Shown: in pieces, positions 47,266-56,097 of the stretch | How positions within the stretch are numbered: the first letter of the stretch is position 1 | How the letters are laid out: each line of letters starts with the position of its first letter | Assembly: GCA_025935925.1 (NCBI GenBank) | Contig: JAICUI010000010.1 | Location: 1-64,000, forward strand | Origin: Chloroflexota bacterium | Lineage (GTDB): Bacteria; Chloroflexota; Limnocylindria; Limnocylindrales; CSP1-4 | Length of the DNA: 64,000 nt | Direction of reading: 5' to 3' | Position numbers and translations under genes: made by a program | The notes under the pieces: generated by a model | Database searches by the model: none | What the model saw: the letters and a program-made list of their open reading frames with translations, nothing else | What the model was told of the DNA's origin: nothing

Positions 47266-47709
47266 ATGCCGTCCGCGTCTCGCTCGATCACGATCCGGCG
47301 ATCGCCGGAGGACGTCTTCGCCTTCGTCGCCGATGGCACCACGGCCACCCAGTGGCGGCCCGGCGTCACGGACATCCGGCTCGTCTCCGGGTCCGGGATG
47401 GGTGCCCGCTACGCGCAGGGGGTCACGGGCCCGGGCGGCCGGCGCGTCGATGCCGACTACGAGGTGACGGCGTGGGACCCGCCGCGCCGCATGGCGTTCG
47501 CCGCCACCGCGGGTCCCGTCCGGCCGACGGGTGAGTACCGACTGGCGGCCGACCCCGGCGGCACGAGCCTGACGTTCTCACTCGATGCCAAGGTCGGCGG
47601 TCTCAAGGGGCTCCTGATGGGCCGCGCGGTGCAGTCGTCGATGGACGCGGAGATGGCGGCACTCGACCGGTTGAAGCAGGTGCTGGAGTCGACGGCGTCC
47701 GGCGTCTGA
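47266..47709 (+). CDS. SRPBCC (polyketide cyclase/START-like) protein
   Basis: SITIRRSPEDVFAFVADGTTATQWRPGVTDIRLVSG...YEVTAWDPPRRMAFAATAGP. Confidence 0.85.
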   Translation: MPSASRSITIRRSPEDVFAFVADGTTATQWRPGVTDIRLVSGSGMGARYAQGVTGPGGRRVDADYEVTAWDPPRRMAFAATAGPVRPTGEYRLAADPGGTSLTFSLDAKVGGLKGLLMGRAVQSSMDAEMAALDRLKQVLESTASGV

Positions 47710-47721
47710 CGGGCCGACGGA

Positions 47722-49377
47722 TCAGGCCGAGGCCGCCGCCTCCTCGCTCGACTCGCTGCCCGCGCCCTCCTCGAGCGGCAGCGTGAACCGGAACATCGCG
47801 CCGCCGCCCGGCCGATTGCTGCCGCTGATCTCGCCGCCCATCGCGCGGACGAGGTCGCGCGCAACGTACAGGCCGATGCCCGTCCCGGACGCCCGCTTGC
47901 GCGTGTGCGCGGCCCGGTGGAACAGCGCGAAGACCTGCTCCGGCTCGGCACCCAGGCCCGGACCGTGGTCGGTGACCGACACGGCCGCCATGGCGCCGGC
48001 CTCCTCGATGGTGACCTCGATCGGACCGTCCTGGCCCGCGTACTTGATCGCGTTCGTGACGAGGTTGTGGACGACCTGCACGAGCGCCGTCGGGTCGGCC
48101 TCCGCCGTGGGCAGGAACTTCGGCGCGTCGAATCGGAGCTCGGCCGCGGGGTAGCGGCGTCCGATGTCCTCGACGATGCCGCGGACCGTGCGCTGCAGGA
48201 GCATCGGCTCGGGCGCGACCTGGATCGCGCCGCGCTCGGAGCGCGACAGCACGAGGAGATCGTCGACGATGCGCCGCAGTCGCTCGGCCTCGTCCTGGAT
48301 GTCCGCCAGCAGGCCCGTGTCGTCGTCGGCCGCCCGGGCGAGCAGCGCGCTCGCGCCGAAGATCGTCGTGACCGGCGTCCGGAGCTCGTGCGACAGCACG
48401 GCGAGGAACGCCTCCCGCACCTCCTCGCGCTCGGCGAGGTCCTCGATCCGCGCCGCCTGGAGCGCGTACAGGTCCGCCCGCTCGAGCGCCTGCGCGGTGA
48501 TCCGCGCGATCGCCCGCTTGAGGTCGCGGTTCGCCGGCCGGAACTCGTGCGGCGTGTGCCAGCCGAGGAGCAGCGCGCCGAACGGCCGGCCGTCGCCACG
48601 CGCCATCGGCACCACCGCGATCGCGGCGAACCGTGCGAAGCCCGGCGCCTCGCCGGCGACGAGCCGGGCGTGCTCGTCGGTGCCACCCTGGACCCACAGC
48701 TCCTCGCCCGCACCGATCGCATGGCCCGCGGCCGTGGCGGCCGCGGCGTCCTCGTCGCCCGACCGGACGGTCCCCGGGTGGTCGAGGACGCCGAGCACCG
48801 TCGGCGTCCCCTCGTGGTCGACGAAGACCCACGCCCGGTCGCACCCGACGAGCGCCGACGACCGCTCGATGACCGCCCGCGCGATCGCCGCGGGCTCGGT
48901 CTCCGACGCGACCCGGGCGGTCAGGTCCTGGAGCAGCACGGTGCGACCGTGCTCCAGGTCCGCCTCCCCGCGCGACGCCGTCAGCTGCCGCATCACCTCG
49001 CGGAGCGTCCCCGCCAGCGCAGACAGCAGGAAACCGTCCGCGAGGAACAACGCGAGCCGGCCGCCCGTCTCGGGGTCGGAGATGCCCACCTGGAACGCGG
49101 GGTCCACGGTGAGGTACGTGGCGCCGGCCGCGATGCACGTCGCCAGGATCCCGGGTCCCACGCCCCCCAGCAACGCCGCGATGAGCACCGCGGGAATCAG
49201 CAGCAGGAAGAAGCTGTCCAGCCCCGCGACGGCGAGCGCGTACTTCGCCACGAGCGCGACCACCATGACGGCGACGGCGATTCCGTAGCGGAGCGGCGCC
49301 GGCGCGTCGAGCCAGTGCGACATCTCGCGGGCGAAGGCGGCCTGGCCGAAGCGGGCGTACAAGCGGTGACGCTCCAT
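47722..49377 (-). CDS. Sensor histidine kinase (KdpD-like DUF4118 TM region, GAF, HisKA, HATPase)
   Basis: ALLGGVGPGILATCIAAGATYL; FLAVLSHELRTPVTTIFGASALL H-box; DHGPGLGAEPEQVFALFHR...GTGIGLYVARDLV. Confidence 0.93.
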   Translation of the reverse strand: MERHRLYARFGQAAFAREMSHWLDAPAPLRYGIAVAVMVVALVAKYALAVAGLDSFFLLLIPAVLIAALLGGVGPGILATCIAAGATYLTVDPAFQVGISDPETGGRLALFLADGFLLSALAGTLREVMRQLTASRGEADLEHGRTVLLQDLTARVASETEPAAIARAVIERSSALVGCDRAWVFVDHEGTPTVLGVLDHPGTVRSGDEDAAAATAAGHAIGAGEELWVQGGTDEHARLVAGEAPGFARFAAIAVVPMARGDGRPFGALLLGWHTPHEFRPANRDLKRAIARITAQALERADLYALQAARIEDLAEREEVREAFLAVLSHELRTPVTTIFGASALLARAADDDTGLLADIQDEAERLRRIVDDLLVLSRSERGAIQVAPEPMLLQRTVRGIVEDIGRRYPAAELRFDAPKFLPTAEADPTALVQVVHNLVTNAIKYAGQDGPIEVTIEEAGAMAAVSVTDHGPGLGAEPEQVFALFHRAAHTRKRASGTGIGLYVARDLVRAMGGEISGSNRPGGGAMFRFTLPLEEGAGSESSEEAAASA

Positions 49378-49506
49378 CCCCGGCTCGCTGGACAGGCGCG
49401 GTGCCGGACGGTGAGGTGACGCGGGCGGCGGCGCGCGGGGAGCCGCGAAGGTTACCGGCGGACCGGGGATCCCGCCGTCGATGGCCTGTCCCGATGGCGA
49501 CGACCG

Positions 49507-50280
49507 TCAGTCGGTCACGAACAGTGTCAACGTCGCCGGACGGCCCCGCAACCCCCCTTCGAGGTCCACGACCCACCGCTCGCCGAGGACGCTCGCGAGC
49601 TCGCCGGCGTCCTCAGGATCCGTGCCCCGGTCGAGGAGGTGGCGAGCGGCCTCGCCGCGCGCCCGCTTCGCGACCACGTCGCCGATCCGCCGGCCGCCGA
49701 GGTCGGACTGGGACACGCGGCAGATCACGGTCCTGGCGCCGAGACCGTCCGGCAGGCCGATGGCGCGGTAGCCGTCGGAGCGGAGGTCGACGACGATCCC
49801 CGTCGGACCGGCCGCCTCGGTAAGGACCGCCGGCAGCACCTCGCGCCACACGGGCTCGAGCCGGTCGATGCCCGCGAGACGGGCGCACACGTGCAACCGG
49901 TAGGGCGGGATCCTGTCGGCGGGGCGGAGCGCCCCCCACAGCGACGAGGCGACGACGAGCTGCCGGTCGGCGCGTTCGCGAGCCGCCGCCGACAGCGACG
50001 CCGCATCGAGGCCGAGATGGAGCGGCCCGCGGTAGACCTCGAGCGCAGGCAGCGCCGGCACGTCGAGGAGGTGCGCGTTGCGGGCGACGTCGGCGGCGTG
50101 CGTCGGGCGGACGAGGAGCCGGCGGAACGCGTCGGGGCCGGCGCTGGTCTCGACCAGCGCCTCGATGACCCGGGCCCGCGTCGGGGTCAGCGCCGGGAAC
50201 GACAGCGCGTCGAGGTCGACGGGATCGCCGTGGTCCGGCGCGCCGCGCTTCGTCTCGGACGGCGGCAGGACGATCAGCAT
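49507..50280 (-). CDS. yaaA: YaaA family (UPF0246) peroxide-stress protein
   Basis: MLIVLPPSETKRGAPDHGDPVDLDALSFPALTPTRARVIEAL...YRGPLHLGLDAASL...VASSLWGALRPADRIPPYRL. Confidence 0.9.
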   Translation of the reverse strand: MLIVLPPSETKRGAPDHGDPVDLDALSFPALTPTRARVIEALVETSAGPDAFRRLLVRPTHAADVARNAHLLDVPALPALEVYRGPLHLGLDAASLSAAARERADRQLVVASSLWGALRPADRIPPYRLHVCARLAGIDRLEPVWREVLPAVLTEAAGPTGIVVDLRSDGYRAIGLPDGLGARTVICRVSQSDLGGRRIGDVVAKRARGEAARHLLDRGTDPEDAGELASVLGERWVVDLEGGLRGRPATLTLFVTD

Positions 50281-50317
50281 CCGGGCATCGTAGGGCGCGC
50301 GCGGCATACAGCATTGA

Positions 50318-50327
50318 CTTATATAAG
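50318..50327. promoter_or_regulatory. CTTATATAAG palindrome, candidate operator/promoter of the ArsR-SRPBCC module
   Basis: Perfect 10-bp AT-rich palindrome in a very high-GC background, 25 nt upstream of ATG 50352. Confidence 0.5.
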
Positions 50328-50351
50328 GCGGTGCTCATAAAGTCGCGACCG

Positions 50352-50711
50352 ATGCACGCATTCGACGTCCTGGGCGACCCGGTCCGTCGGCGGATCCTCG
50401 AGCTCCTCGCGGAGGGCGAGCAGCCGTCCGGCGCGGTCACCACCGTCGTACAGGACGAGTTCGGGATCACCCAACCCGCGGTGTCGCAGCACCTGCGCGT
50501 CCTGCGCGAGAGCGGCTTCGCGACGGTCCGCCGCGACGGCGCCCGCCGGCTGTACGCCGTCGATGCGACGCCATTCCGCGAGGTCGACGCGTGGCTCGCG
50601 CCGTTCCACCAGTTCTGGGAGCAGCGCCTCGATTCGCTCGAGACCGAGCTCGCCCGCGGGCGCCGGGCGCGACGGCTCGCCTCCACCACGGACCCGAAGG
50701 AGACCGGATGA
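50352..50711 (+). CDS. ArsR-family regulator
   Basis: MHAFDVLGDPVRRRILELLAEGEQPSGAVTTVVQDEFGITQPAVSQHLRVLRESGFATVRRDGARRLYAVD. Confidence 0.93.
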   Translation: MHAFDVLGDPVRRRILELLAEGEQPSGAVTTVVQDEFGITQPAVSQHLRVLRESGFATVRRDGARRLYAVDATPFREVDAWLAPFHQFWEQRLDSLETELARGRRARRLASTTDPKETG

Positions 50712-51364
50712 TCGACGTCGAGCACCAGATCGAGGCGATCCAGCGCGAGCTGGGTGCCGGCCGGATCCCGGCCGGCGACGGCCGGACCGTCCGGCTGCGG
50801 CGGGTGTACCAGGCGGGCATCGACGACGTCTGGGACGCCGTGACCGACCCCGACCGGATCTCGCGCTGGTTCCTGCCGGTCAGCGGCGACCTGCATGTCG
50901 GCGGCCGGTTCCAGCTCGAGGGCAACGCCGGCGGCGAGATCCTCGCGTGCGAGCCGCCCCGCCGGTACCGGATCACGTGGTCGGCCATGGACACGGGCAA
51001 CCCGTCGGACGTCTCCGAGGTCGAGGTCAGGCTCATCCCCGACGGGGACGATCGCACGACCCTCGAGCTCGAGCACACGGCGGTCGTGCCCGAGGACGTG
51101 TGGCCGGTCTACGGACCGGGCGCCGTCGGCGTCGGCTGGGATGGCGGGCTGCTCGGGCTGGCGCTGCACCTCGAGGGCGGCGGCAGCGTCGACGACCCGG
51201 CGGCGTGGCCGGCGTCCGACGAGGGCCGCGCGTTCTACACCCGGAGCAGCGAGGCGTGGGGCCGGGCCAACGTCGCGGCGGGCGCCGACCCCGACGTCGC
51301 GCGGCAGGGCGTGGCGAACACGATCGCGTTCTACACCGTGCCGCCGGATGGCGACGCCGGATAA
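50708..51364 (+). CDS. SRPBCC/AHSA1-like protein
   Basis: RVYQAGIDDVWDAVTDPDRISRWFLPVSGDLHVGGRFQLEGNAGGEILACEPPRRYRITW. ATGA overlap with ArsR. Confidence 0.92.
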   Translation: MIDVEHQIEAIQRELGAGRIPAGDGRTVRLRRVYQAGIDDVWDAVTDPDRISRWFLPVSGDLHVGGRFQLEGNAGGEILACEPPRRYRITWSAMDTGNPSDVSEVEVRLIPDGDDRTTLELEHTAVVPEDVWPVYGPGAVGVGWDGGLLGLALHLEGGGSVDDPAAWPASDEGRAFYTRSSEAWGRANVAAGADPDVARQGVANTIAFYTVPPDGDAG

Positions 51365-51531
51365 GGCACGCGACCGCGGTTCGGCCGCAGTTTGAGGTAG
51401 GCGGCGCGCCGCGGCATGGCCACCAGCCCGATGGCGCGCCGCCCGTGGCGAGCGGAGCATGCGAGACATCACGAGACGCCGTTCCGAACGGCCCGATGGA
51501 CGGGCCGGGACCGGCGCCAAGGGAGGTCCCG

Positions 51532-51846
51532 ATGTCCGCCGCTCCCCGCACCGCCTCCACCACGCCCGACCTGCGCTCCCTCGCGCTGGCGCTCGGCGCG
51601 GTCCTCGTCGCCATCGCGCTGGTCGCCGCCGTCGCGCTGGCGCGGCCCGCCGCCACGGCGCCGTCGGCCCCGGCCGGCGCCACCACCACGCAGTTCGACC
51701 ACGGCACGAGCTCGGCCGCGTCCGAGACGCGGTCGCTGACCGTCTCCGGGTCGCGCGGCGGCGCGATCCAGTACACCGGCATCCCGTACCCGGCGACGGA
51801 CCGGAACCCGTCGCACGGTGGCCGGGGGTCCCGCTTCGCACAGTGA
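51532..51846 (+). CDS. Small predicted secreted/membrane-anchored hypothetical protein
   Basis: LALALGAVLVAIALVAAVALARPAA TM segment; RBS-like GGGAGG upstream; terminator downstream. Confidence 0.6.
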   Translation: MSAAPRTASTTPDLRSLALALGAVLVAIALVAAVALARPAATAPSAPAGATTTQFDHGTSSAASETRSLTVSGSRGGAIQYTGIPYPATDRNPSHGGRGSRFAQ

Positions 51847-51893
51847 CCGCGGCCCGGCCGCGATGCTGGGGTCGCGGCACCCGGGTTGCCGAG

Positions 51894-51920
51894 GGCGCCG
51901 TCCCGCGATGGGGCGGCGCC
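51894..51920 (+). terminator. Intrinsic terminator-like hairpin
   Basis: GGCGCCGTCCC-gcgat-GGGGCGGCGCC (11-bp stem, one G.T wobble) followed by TTCGTTTGTC. Confidence 0.75.
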
Positions 51921-52070
51921 TTCGTTTGTCGTCGCTCGCGCGAACACCCGATGCCCGGCCGTCGGTGCGGCGCATGGTCCTGCAACGCGCCGGGCGGGCG
52001 CGACGTGCATGAATCGTGCCACCGGCCGCGGACCCCGGCCGATCAGCGACGACCAGCGAGGGACTGCCCG

Positions 52071-52634
52071 ATGACATCGCCTGCCGGCAACCCATCCGAC
52101 CCGTCGGACGCGGTGCGCCCGCTCCTGCGGACGCGTCAGATCCGCGAGTTCACCGACGAGCCGCTGAGCGACGACGTGCTGACCGCGATCGCGGACGTGG
52201 CGCGCTGGTCGGGCAGCAGCAGCAACCAGCAGCCGTGGCGGTTCATCGTGCTGACCGATGCGCCGACGATCCGGCGGCTCGGCGAGACCGGGCTGCCGCA
52301 GACGCGATCCCTCGCGACGGCGTCGGCGGCCCTCGTGATCGTCCTGCCGGCCGCCGAGGACCGCGCGGTCCGCGACGCGTACGACGACGGCCGCGTCGCC
52401 GAGCGGGTCCTCGTCGCGGCATCGCTGCTCGACATCGGCGCCGGCATCGCCTGGATCCGTAGCGAGCACCGGCAGGCCGTGAACGAGCTGCTCGGGATCC
52501 CCGACGACCACCTCGTCCGCACGGTCATGGCCCTCGGCCACCCCACGGACGCGGCGCGCCAGCCGAAGGCGGCGCCCGGGACGGCGCGGCTGCCGCGGGA
52601 GGAGACGGTGTTCCGCGACCGCTGGCCGCGCTGA
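52071..52634 (+). CDS. Nitroreductase family protein
   Basis: LLRTRQIREFTDEPLSDDVLTAIADVARWSGSSSNQQPWRFIVLTD...LLDIGAGIAWI...VRTVMALGHP. Confidence 0.9.
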   Translation: MTSPAGNPSDPSDAVRPLLRTRQIREFTDEPLSDDVLTAIADVARWSGSSSNQQPWRFIVLTDAPTIRRLGETGLPQTRSLATASAALVIVLPAAEDRAVRDAYDDGRVAERVLVAASLLDIGAGIAWIRSEHRQAVNELLGIPDDHLVRTVMALGHPTDAARQPKAAPGTARLPREETVFRDRWPR

Positions 52635-52673
52635 GGCCGCGCGCCGCCACGCGCCCGAGCCCGGCGGCGACCC

Positions 52674-53612
52674 TCAGGGGACCTTCGTGACCTCGTCGAT
52701 GTTGGGGTTGATCCCGGTCCCCTGCTTCACCCCGTGGCCATTGTTGGTGTCGTAGGTCGTGTTGTCGGTCTTCGCCTGCCCCTCGGCGGCGTCGAGCTTC
52801 GCGTCGGCGTCCTTCTGCGACAGCCCGACCATCTTCGCGTGCACCCCGGCGTAGGCCGTCTTGTCGAGCGCGACATGCCCATGCTCGTGGGTCGTGATCG
52901 CGGCGAAGAAGCGGTCCCACTCCGCCTGCTGGTTCGCGGTGGCCTTCGACTTGTCCGTCCAGTCCGGCAGCTCCATCGCCTGGTCCACCGTCACGCGGGC
53001 GGCCGTGACCTTCTCGGTGGCGCCGTCGGGCGCGAAGGTGTCGGTGTCCGAGCTGGGCGTCGTCGTCACCGAGCCCGCCTCGGTCCGCGCGGCGATCGCG
53101 TTGGCCACGGTCCGCAGCGAGCCCGAGACGGCGTAGGTCGTGTTCGTCGGCGGACCGACCTTCGTCCAGCTCGCGCCGGGCGCCGGCGCGCCGGCGCCGA
53201 GCTGGGTCGCGCCTCCGGCGCCGGTCGAATCGCTCGAGCCCGCGGCGTCCGTACCAGGCGTGCCGGTCGCGTCTGTCGTGCCCGCGGTGCCGTTGCCACC
53301 GGAGAGCGCCTCCGGGTCCGTGGCCGCCCTCGGATCGAGCGGGTTGTCCGCCGGCTTCTCCTCATCGTCGCCCGGCGCCCGCTGCACGACGCGCGCATCG
53401 GCGATGGCGTGCGCGCCGTGCGTCACCCGGGACCCGCCGCGGTGGCGGGTGGCCGGACGCCCGAGGAGCGACGCGACCGCCGCGTTCCCCGCCGTGGTCT
53501 GGAGGCTCTCGATCGAGCGCTCGACGGCGGGCGCACGCTGCTCGTCCCGTTCGGCGGCGGCCTGCAGCGCGCGAACGGGCTGGGACTCCTCCTCGAGGTG
53601 GCGATGGCTCAT
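52674..53612 (-). CDS. DUF922-like zinc metalloprotease with N-terminal 'LQxxAGNxAVxxLL' motif
   Basis: SIESLQTTAGNAAVASLLGR...ARVVQRAPGDDEE; WDRFFAAITTHEHGHVALDKTAYAGVHAKM (HExxH). Confidence 0.75.
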   Translation of the reverse strand: MSHRHLEEESQPVRALQAAAERDEQRAPAVERSIESLQTTAGNAAVASLLGRPATRHRGGSRVTHGAHAIADARVVQRAPGDDEEKPADNPLDPRAATDPEALSGGNGTAGTTDATGTPGTDAAGSSDSTGAGGATQLGAGAPAPGASWTKVGPPTNTTYAVSGSLRTVANAIAARTEAGSVTTTPSSDTDTFAPDGATEKVTAARVTVDQAMELPDWTDKSKATANQQAEWDRFFAAITTHEHGHVALDKTAYAGVHAKMVGLSQKDADAKLDAAEGQAKTDNTTYDTNNGHGVKQGTGINPNIDEVTKVP

Positions 53613-53703
53613 GCCCCGGCGATTGTCCGGCTCCGGCCACGACGCGAACAGCGACGCGCGGGCAGCGTGGCCCGCCCGATCGGGCACGCACCCGGGTCGA
53701 GGA

Positions 53704-54126
53704 TCAGGCGGCGTCGTCGGGATCGAGCGTGAGCGCCGCCGAGTTCATGCAGTACCGGAGGCCCGTCGGCCGCGGCCCGTCGTCGAAGACGTGGCCGAGG
53801 TGGCCACCGCAGCTCGCGCACATCGCCTCGGTCCGCGTCATCCAGAAGGACCGGTCCGTCTCCGTGGCGACGGCGCCGTCGTCGACCGGGGCGAAGAAGC
53901 TCGGCCAGCCCGTGCCCGACTCGAACTTCGTGTCCGAGCGGAAGAGCTCGGCGCCGCAGCCCGCACAGTGATACGTGCCTGACCGGTGCTCGTCCCAGAG
54001 CGCGCCCGTGAAGGCGCGCTCGGTGCCCTTCTCGCGGAGGACGTGGTACTGCTCGGGCGTCAGGGCGGCCCGCCACTCGGCGTCGGACTTCCGGGCACTG
54101 GCGGTTGGCGTTCGGTTCGTCGTCAT
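53704..54126 (-). CDS. msrB: Peptide-methionine (R)-S-oxide reductase
   Basis: [32 protein letters not shown]...[33 protein letters not shown]. Confidence 0.97.
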   Translation of the reverse strand: MTTNRTPTASARKSDAEWRAALTPEQYHVLREKGTERAFTGALWDEHRSGTYHCAGCGAELFRSDTKFESGTGWPSFFAPVDDGAVATETDRSFWMTRTEAMCASCGGHLGHVFDDGPRPTGLRYCMNSAALTLDPDDAA

Positions 54127-54157
54127 GGCCTCATCCTGCCACCGCACCGTGACGACC

Positions 54158-54691
54158 TCATGACGTTGGCTCCCGCTCGACCATCGCGGCGAGCTCGCGG
54201 AACCAGCGCAGCCGCTCCGCGTACGGGACCGCGGCGTTCGCGGGCGACGTCGACGGCAGGACGAAGAGCGGCGTCGCCTCGAGCCGGTTCCCCTGGAGGC
54301 CGAGCGCCGGGCGAGCGCCGAAGGTGCCGCGGTACGCCTCCTTGCCGACGAAGGCGATCACGCGCGGCCGCAGCGTCCGCGCGAGCACCGTGAGCCGGTC
54401 GGCGGCCCCGCTGAAGTCCGCGCCGCGGAGGTCGCCCGAGCCCGGCGTCGTGCGGAGCGCGGCGTTGGTGATGCCGATGCCGAACCCGAGGGCGTCGTGC
54501 TGACGAGCCGGGCCGAGGAGCTCGGGCGTGAGGCCGCTCTCGTGGACGAGCCGCCAGAAGTCGTTCCGCGGGTTCGCGAAGTGGGCGTGCGCCGCCGCCG
54601 ACCGGCGGCCGGGATTGATGCCGACGAACAGGACGCGGAGGCCCGGCGCGAGGATGTCCGGGACGTCCGAGATGTTCGGCTCGGTGGCCAC
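54158..54691 (-). CDS. mug: G/U mismatch-specific uracil-DNA glycosylase
   Basis: [42 protein letters not shown]...[13 protein letters not shown]. Confidence 0.95.
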   Translation of the reverse strand: MATEPNISDVPDILAPGLRVLFVGINPGRRSAAAHAHFANPRNDFWRLVHESGLTPELLGPARQHDALGFGIGITNAALRTTPGSGDLRGADFSGAADRLTVLARTLRPRVIAFVGKEAYRGTFGARPALGLQGNRLEATPLFVLPSTSPANAAVPYAERLRWFRELAAMVEREPTS

Positions 54692-54693
54692 GG

Positions 54694-55341
54694 CTACCCG
54701 GCCCGGTGCTCCCTGGCGCGACGCATCGCCGCCGAGACCCCGTGCTCACCCTCGGCGTCGAGACCGGCGATGACGCCGTCCACGTCCTCGACGGACCGGT
54801 TCTGGTTGAGCTTCGCCTTCGTCTCCAGCCGGTCGATCAGCAGCTCGACGCCGACGATCGCCCGCAGCTGCCCCGCGATGTACGCCGGCGGCGCATCGTC
54901 GACGGCCCACGGGTGCGCGCGCGGGCCCTCGTGCAGCGTCACCAGGCGGCGCACGTTCGCGTCGAGCCACTCCGGGTCCTCGTGGATCAGGAGCCGGCCG
55001 TACGCGTGGGCGACCACGTAATTCCACGTCGGCACGACCCGCCCGTGCTCGCGCTTCGTGGCGTACCACGACGGCGTGATGTAGGCATCGGGCCCGCGGA
55101 CGATCGCGAGCGCCTCGCCGATGGCGGGCTCCCGCCACTGGTCGTTGCGGATCGCCACGTGGCCGACGAGCGCACCGTGCTCGCCGAGACCCGCCCGGGA
55201 TCCCGGCTCGTCCCAGGCCATCGGCAGCATCGTCGCGAGGATGCCCCTCGCCGTGACGGTCACGAGGTCGACCGCGCCGGGATGGCGCAGGAGCTCGCGA
55301 ATCTCGTCGTCGGTCGGCCGGAAGTGCTCGGGAACGTACAT
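54694..55341 (-). CDS. PaiB-like FMN-binding negative transcriptional regulator
   Basis: MYVPEHFRPTDDEIRELLRHPGAVDLVT...GPDAYITPSWYATKREHGRVVPTWNYVVAHAYGRL. Confidence 0.93.
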   Translation of the reverse strand: MYVPEHFRPTDDEIRELLRHPGAVDLVTVTARGILATMLPMAWDEPGSRAGLGEHGALVGHVAIRNDQWREPAIGEALAIVRGPDAYITPSWYATKREHGRVVPTWNYVVAHAYGRLLIHEDPEWLDANVRRLVTLHEGPRAHPWAVDDAPPAYIAGQLRAIVGVELLIDRLETKAKLNQNRSVEDVDGVIAGLDAEGEHGVSAAMRRAREHRAG

Positions 55342-55364
55342 CGATCGCCGCGCCGCGTCCCGCG

Positions 55365-55496
55365 TCACGCGCCGGGCGGGATGACGTACCGCAGGTGCGC
55401 GATGCCGCCGTCACCCATGCCGTTGCCGACCGCGACGTTCGGCCCCGCGATGTAGCCGTCGAGCGTGCCGGACAGGTCGGCGCAGATCAGTCCCAC
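55365..55496 (-). pseudogene. Truncated N-terminus of a dihydrofolate reductase/RibD-C family protein
   Basis: VGLICADLSGTLDGYIAGPNVAVGNGMGDGGIAHLRYVIPPGA* resembles the DHFR-family N-terminus (SLDGxIAGPN...GxGG), then stops. Confidence 0.6.
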
Positions 55497-55635
55497 GCGG
55501 TCATGGTGCCGGTCGGCGGCGGCTTCGACAACCGGGCGGGCGCCACCGGCCGCGGTGCAACGCGCCGATCTCGCGACCGACCGATACTCGGGCGCCGCGG
55601 TGTCGTCGCGGCGGCGAGCAACGGAGGCCGAAGCC

Positions 55636-56046
55636 ATGGGTCATGTCGTCACGACCGCCATCCCGGGTGTCCACGAGCCGGTCGGCTATCGCCACGTCGC
55701 GCGGGTGGGAACCACGCTGTATGTCGCCGGCCAGGTCGCGCGGGCGGTCGACGGGTCGCTCGTCGGCGCCGCGGACTTCGGCGCCCAGGCGAGGCAGGTG
55801 TTCGCGAACCTCCAGGCCGTGCTGGCATCGCAGGGCGCCGCGCTGGCCGACGTCGTGAAGTCGACCGTGTACCTGACCGACGCCCGGCACATCCCCGCCT
55901 TCCGCGAGGTCCGCAACAGCGTCCTCGGCGACGTGCTGCCGCCGAGCACCATGGTCGTCGTGCAGGGTCTCGCGCTCCCGGAGCTGCTGATCGAGATCGA
56001 GGTGATCGCCATCGTCCCGACGGAGGACGGCGGCACGGGGGCCTGA
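55636..56046 (+). CDS. RidA family protein (YjgF/YER057c/UK114)
   Basis: VGTTLYVAGQVARAVDGSLVGAADFGAQARQVFANLQAVLASQGAALADVVKSTVYLTD...LPELLIEIEVIAIV. Confidence 0.92.
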   Translation: MGHVVTTAIPGVHEPVGYRHVARVGTTLYVAGQVARAVDGSLVGAADFGAQARQVFANLQAVLASQGAALADVVKSTVYLTDARHIPAFREVRNSVLGDVLPPSTMVVVQGLALPELLIEIEVIAIVPTEDGGTGA

Positions 56047-56097
56047 CGGGGAGCGACGGTCACCGGGGCCGCTTCGCGGACCTGCCACACTCCCGCC

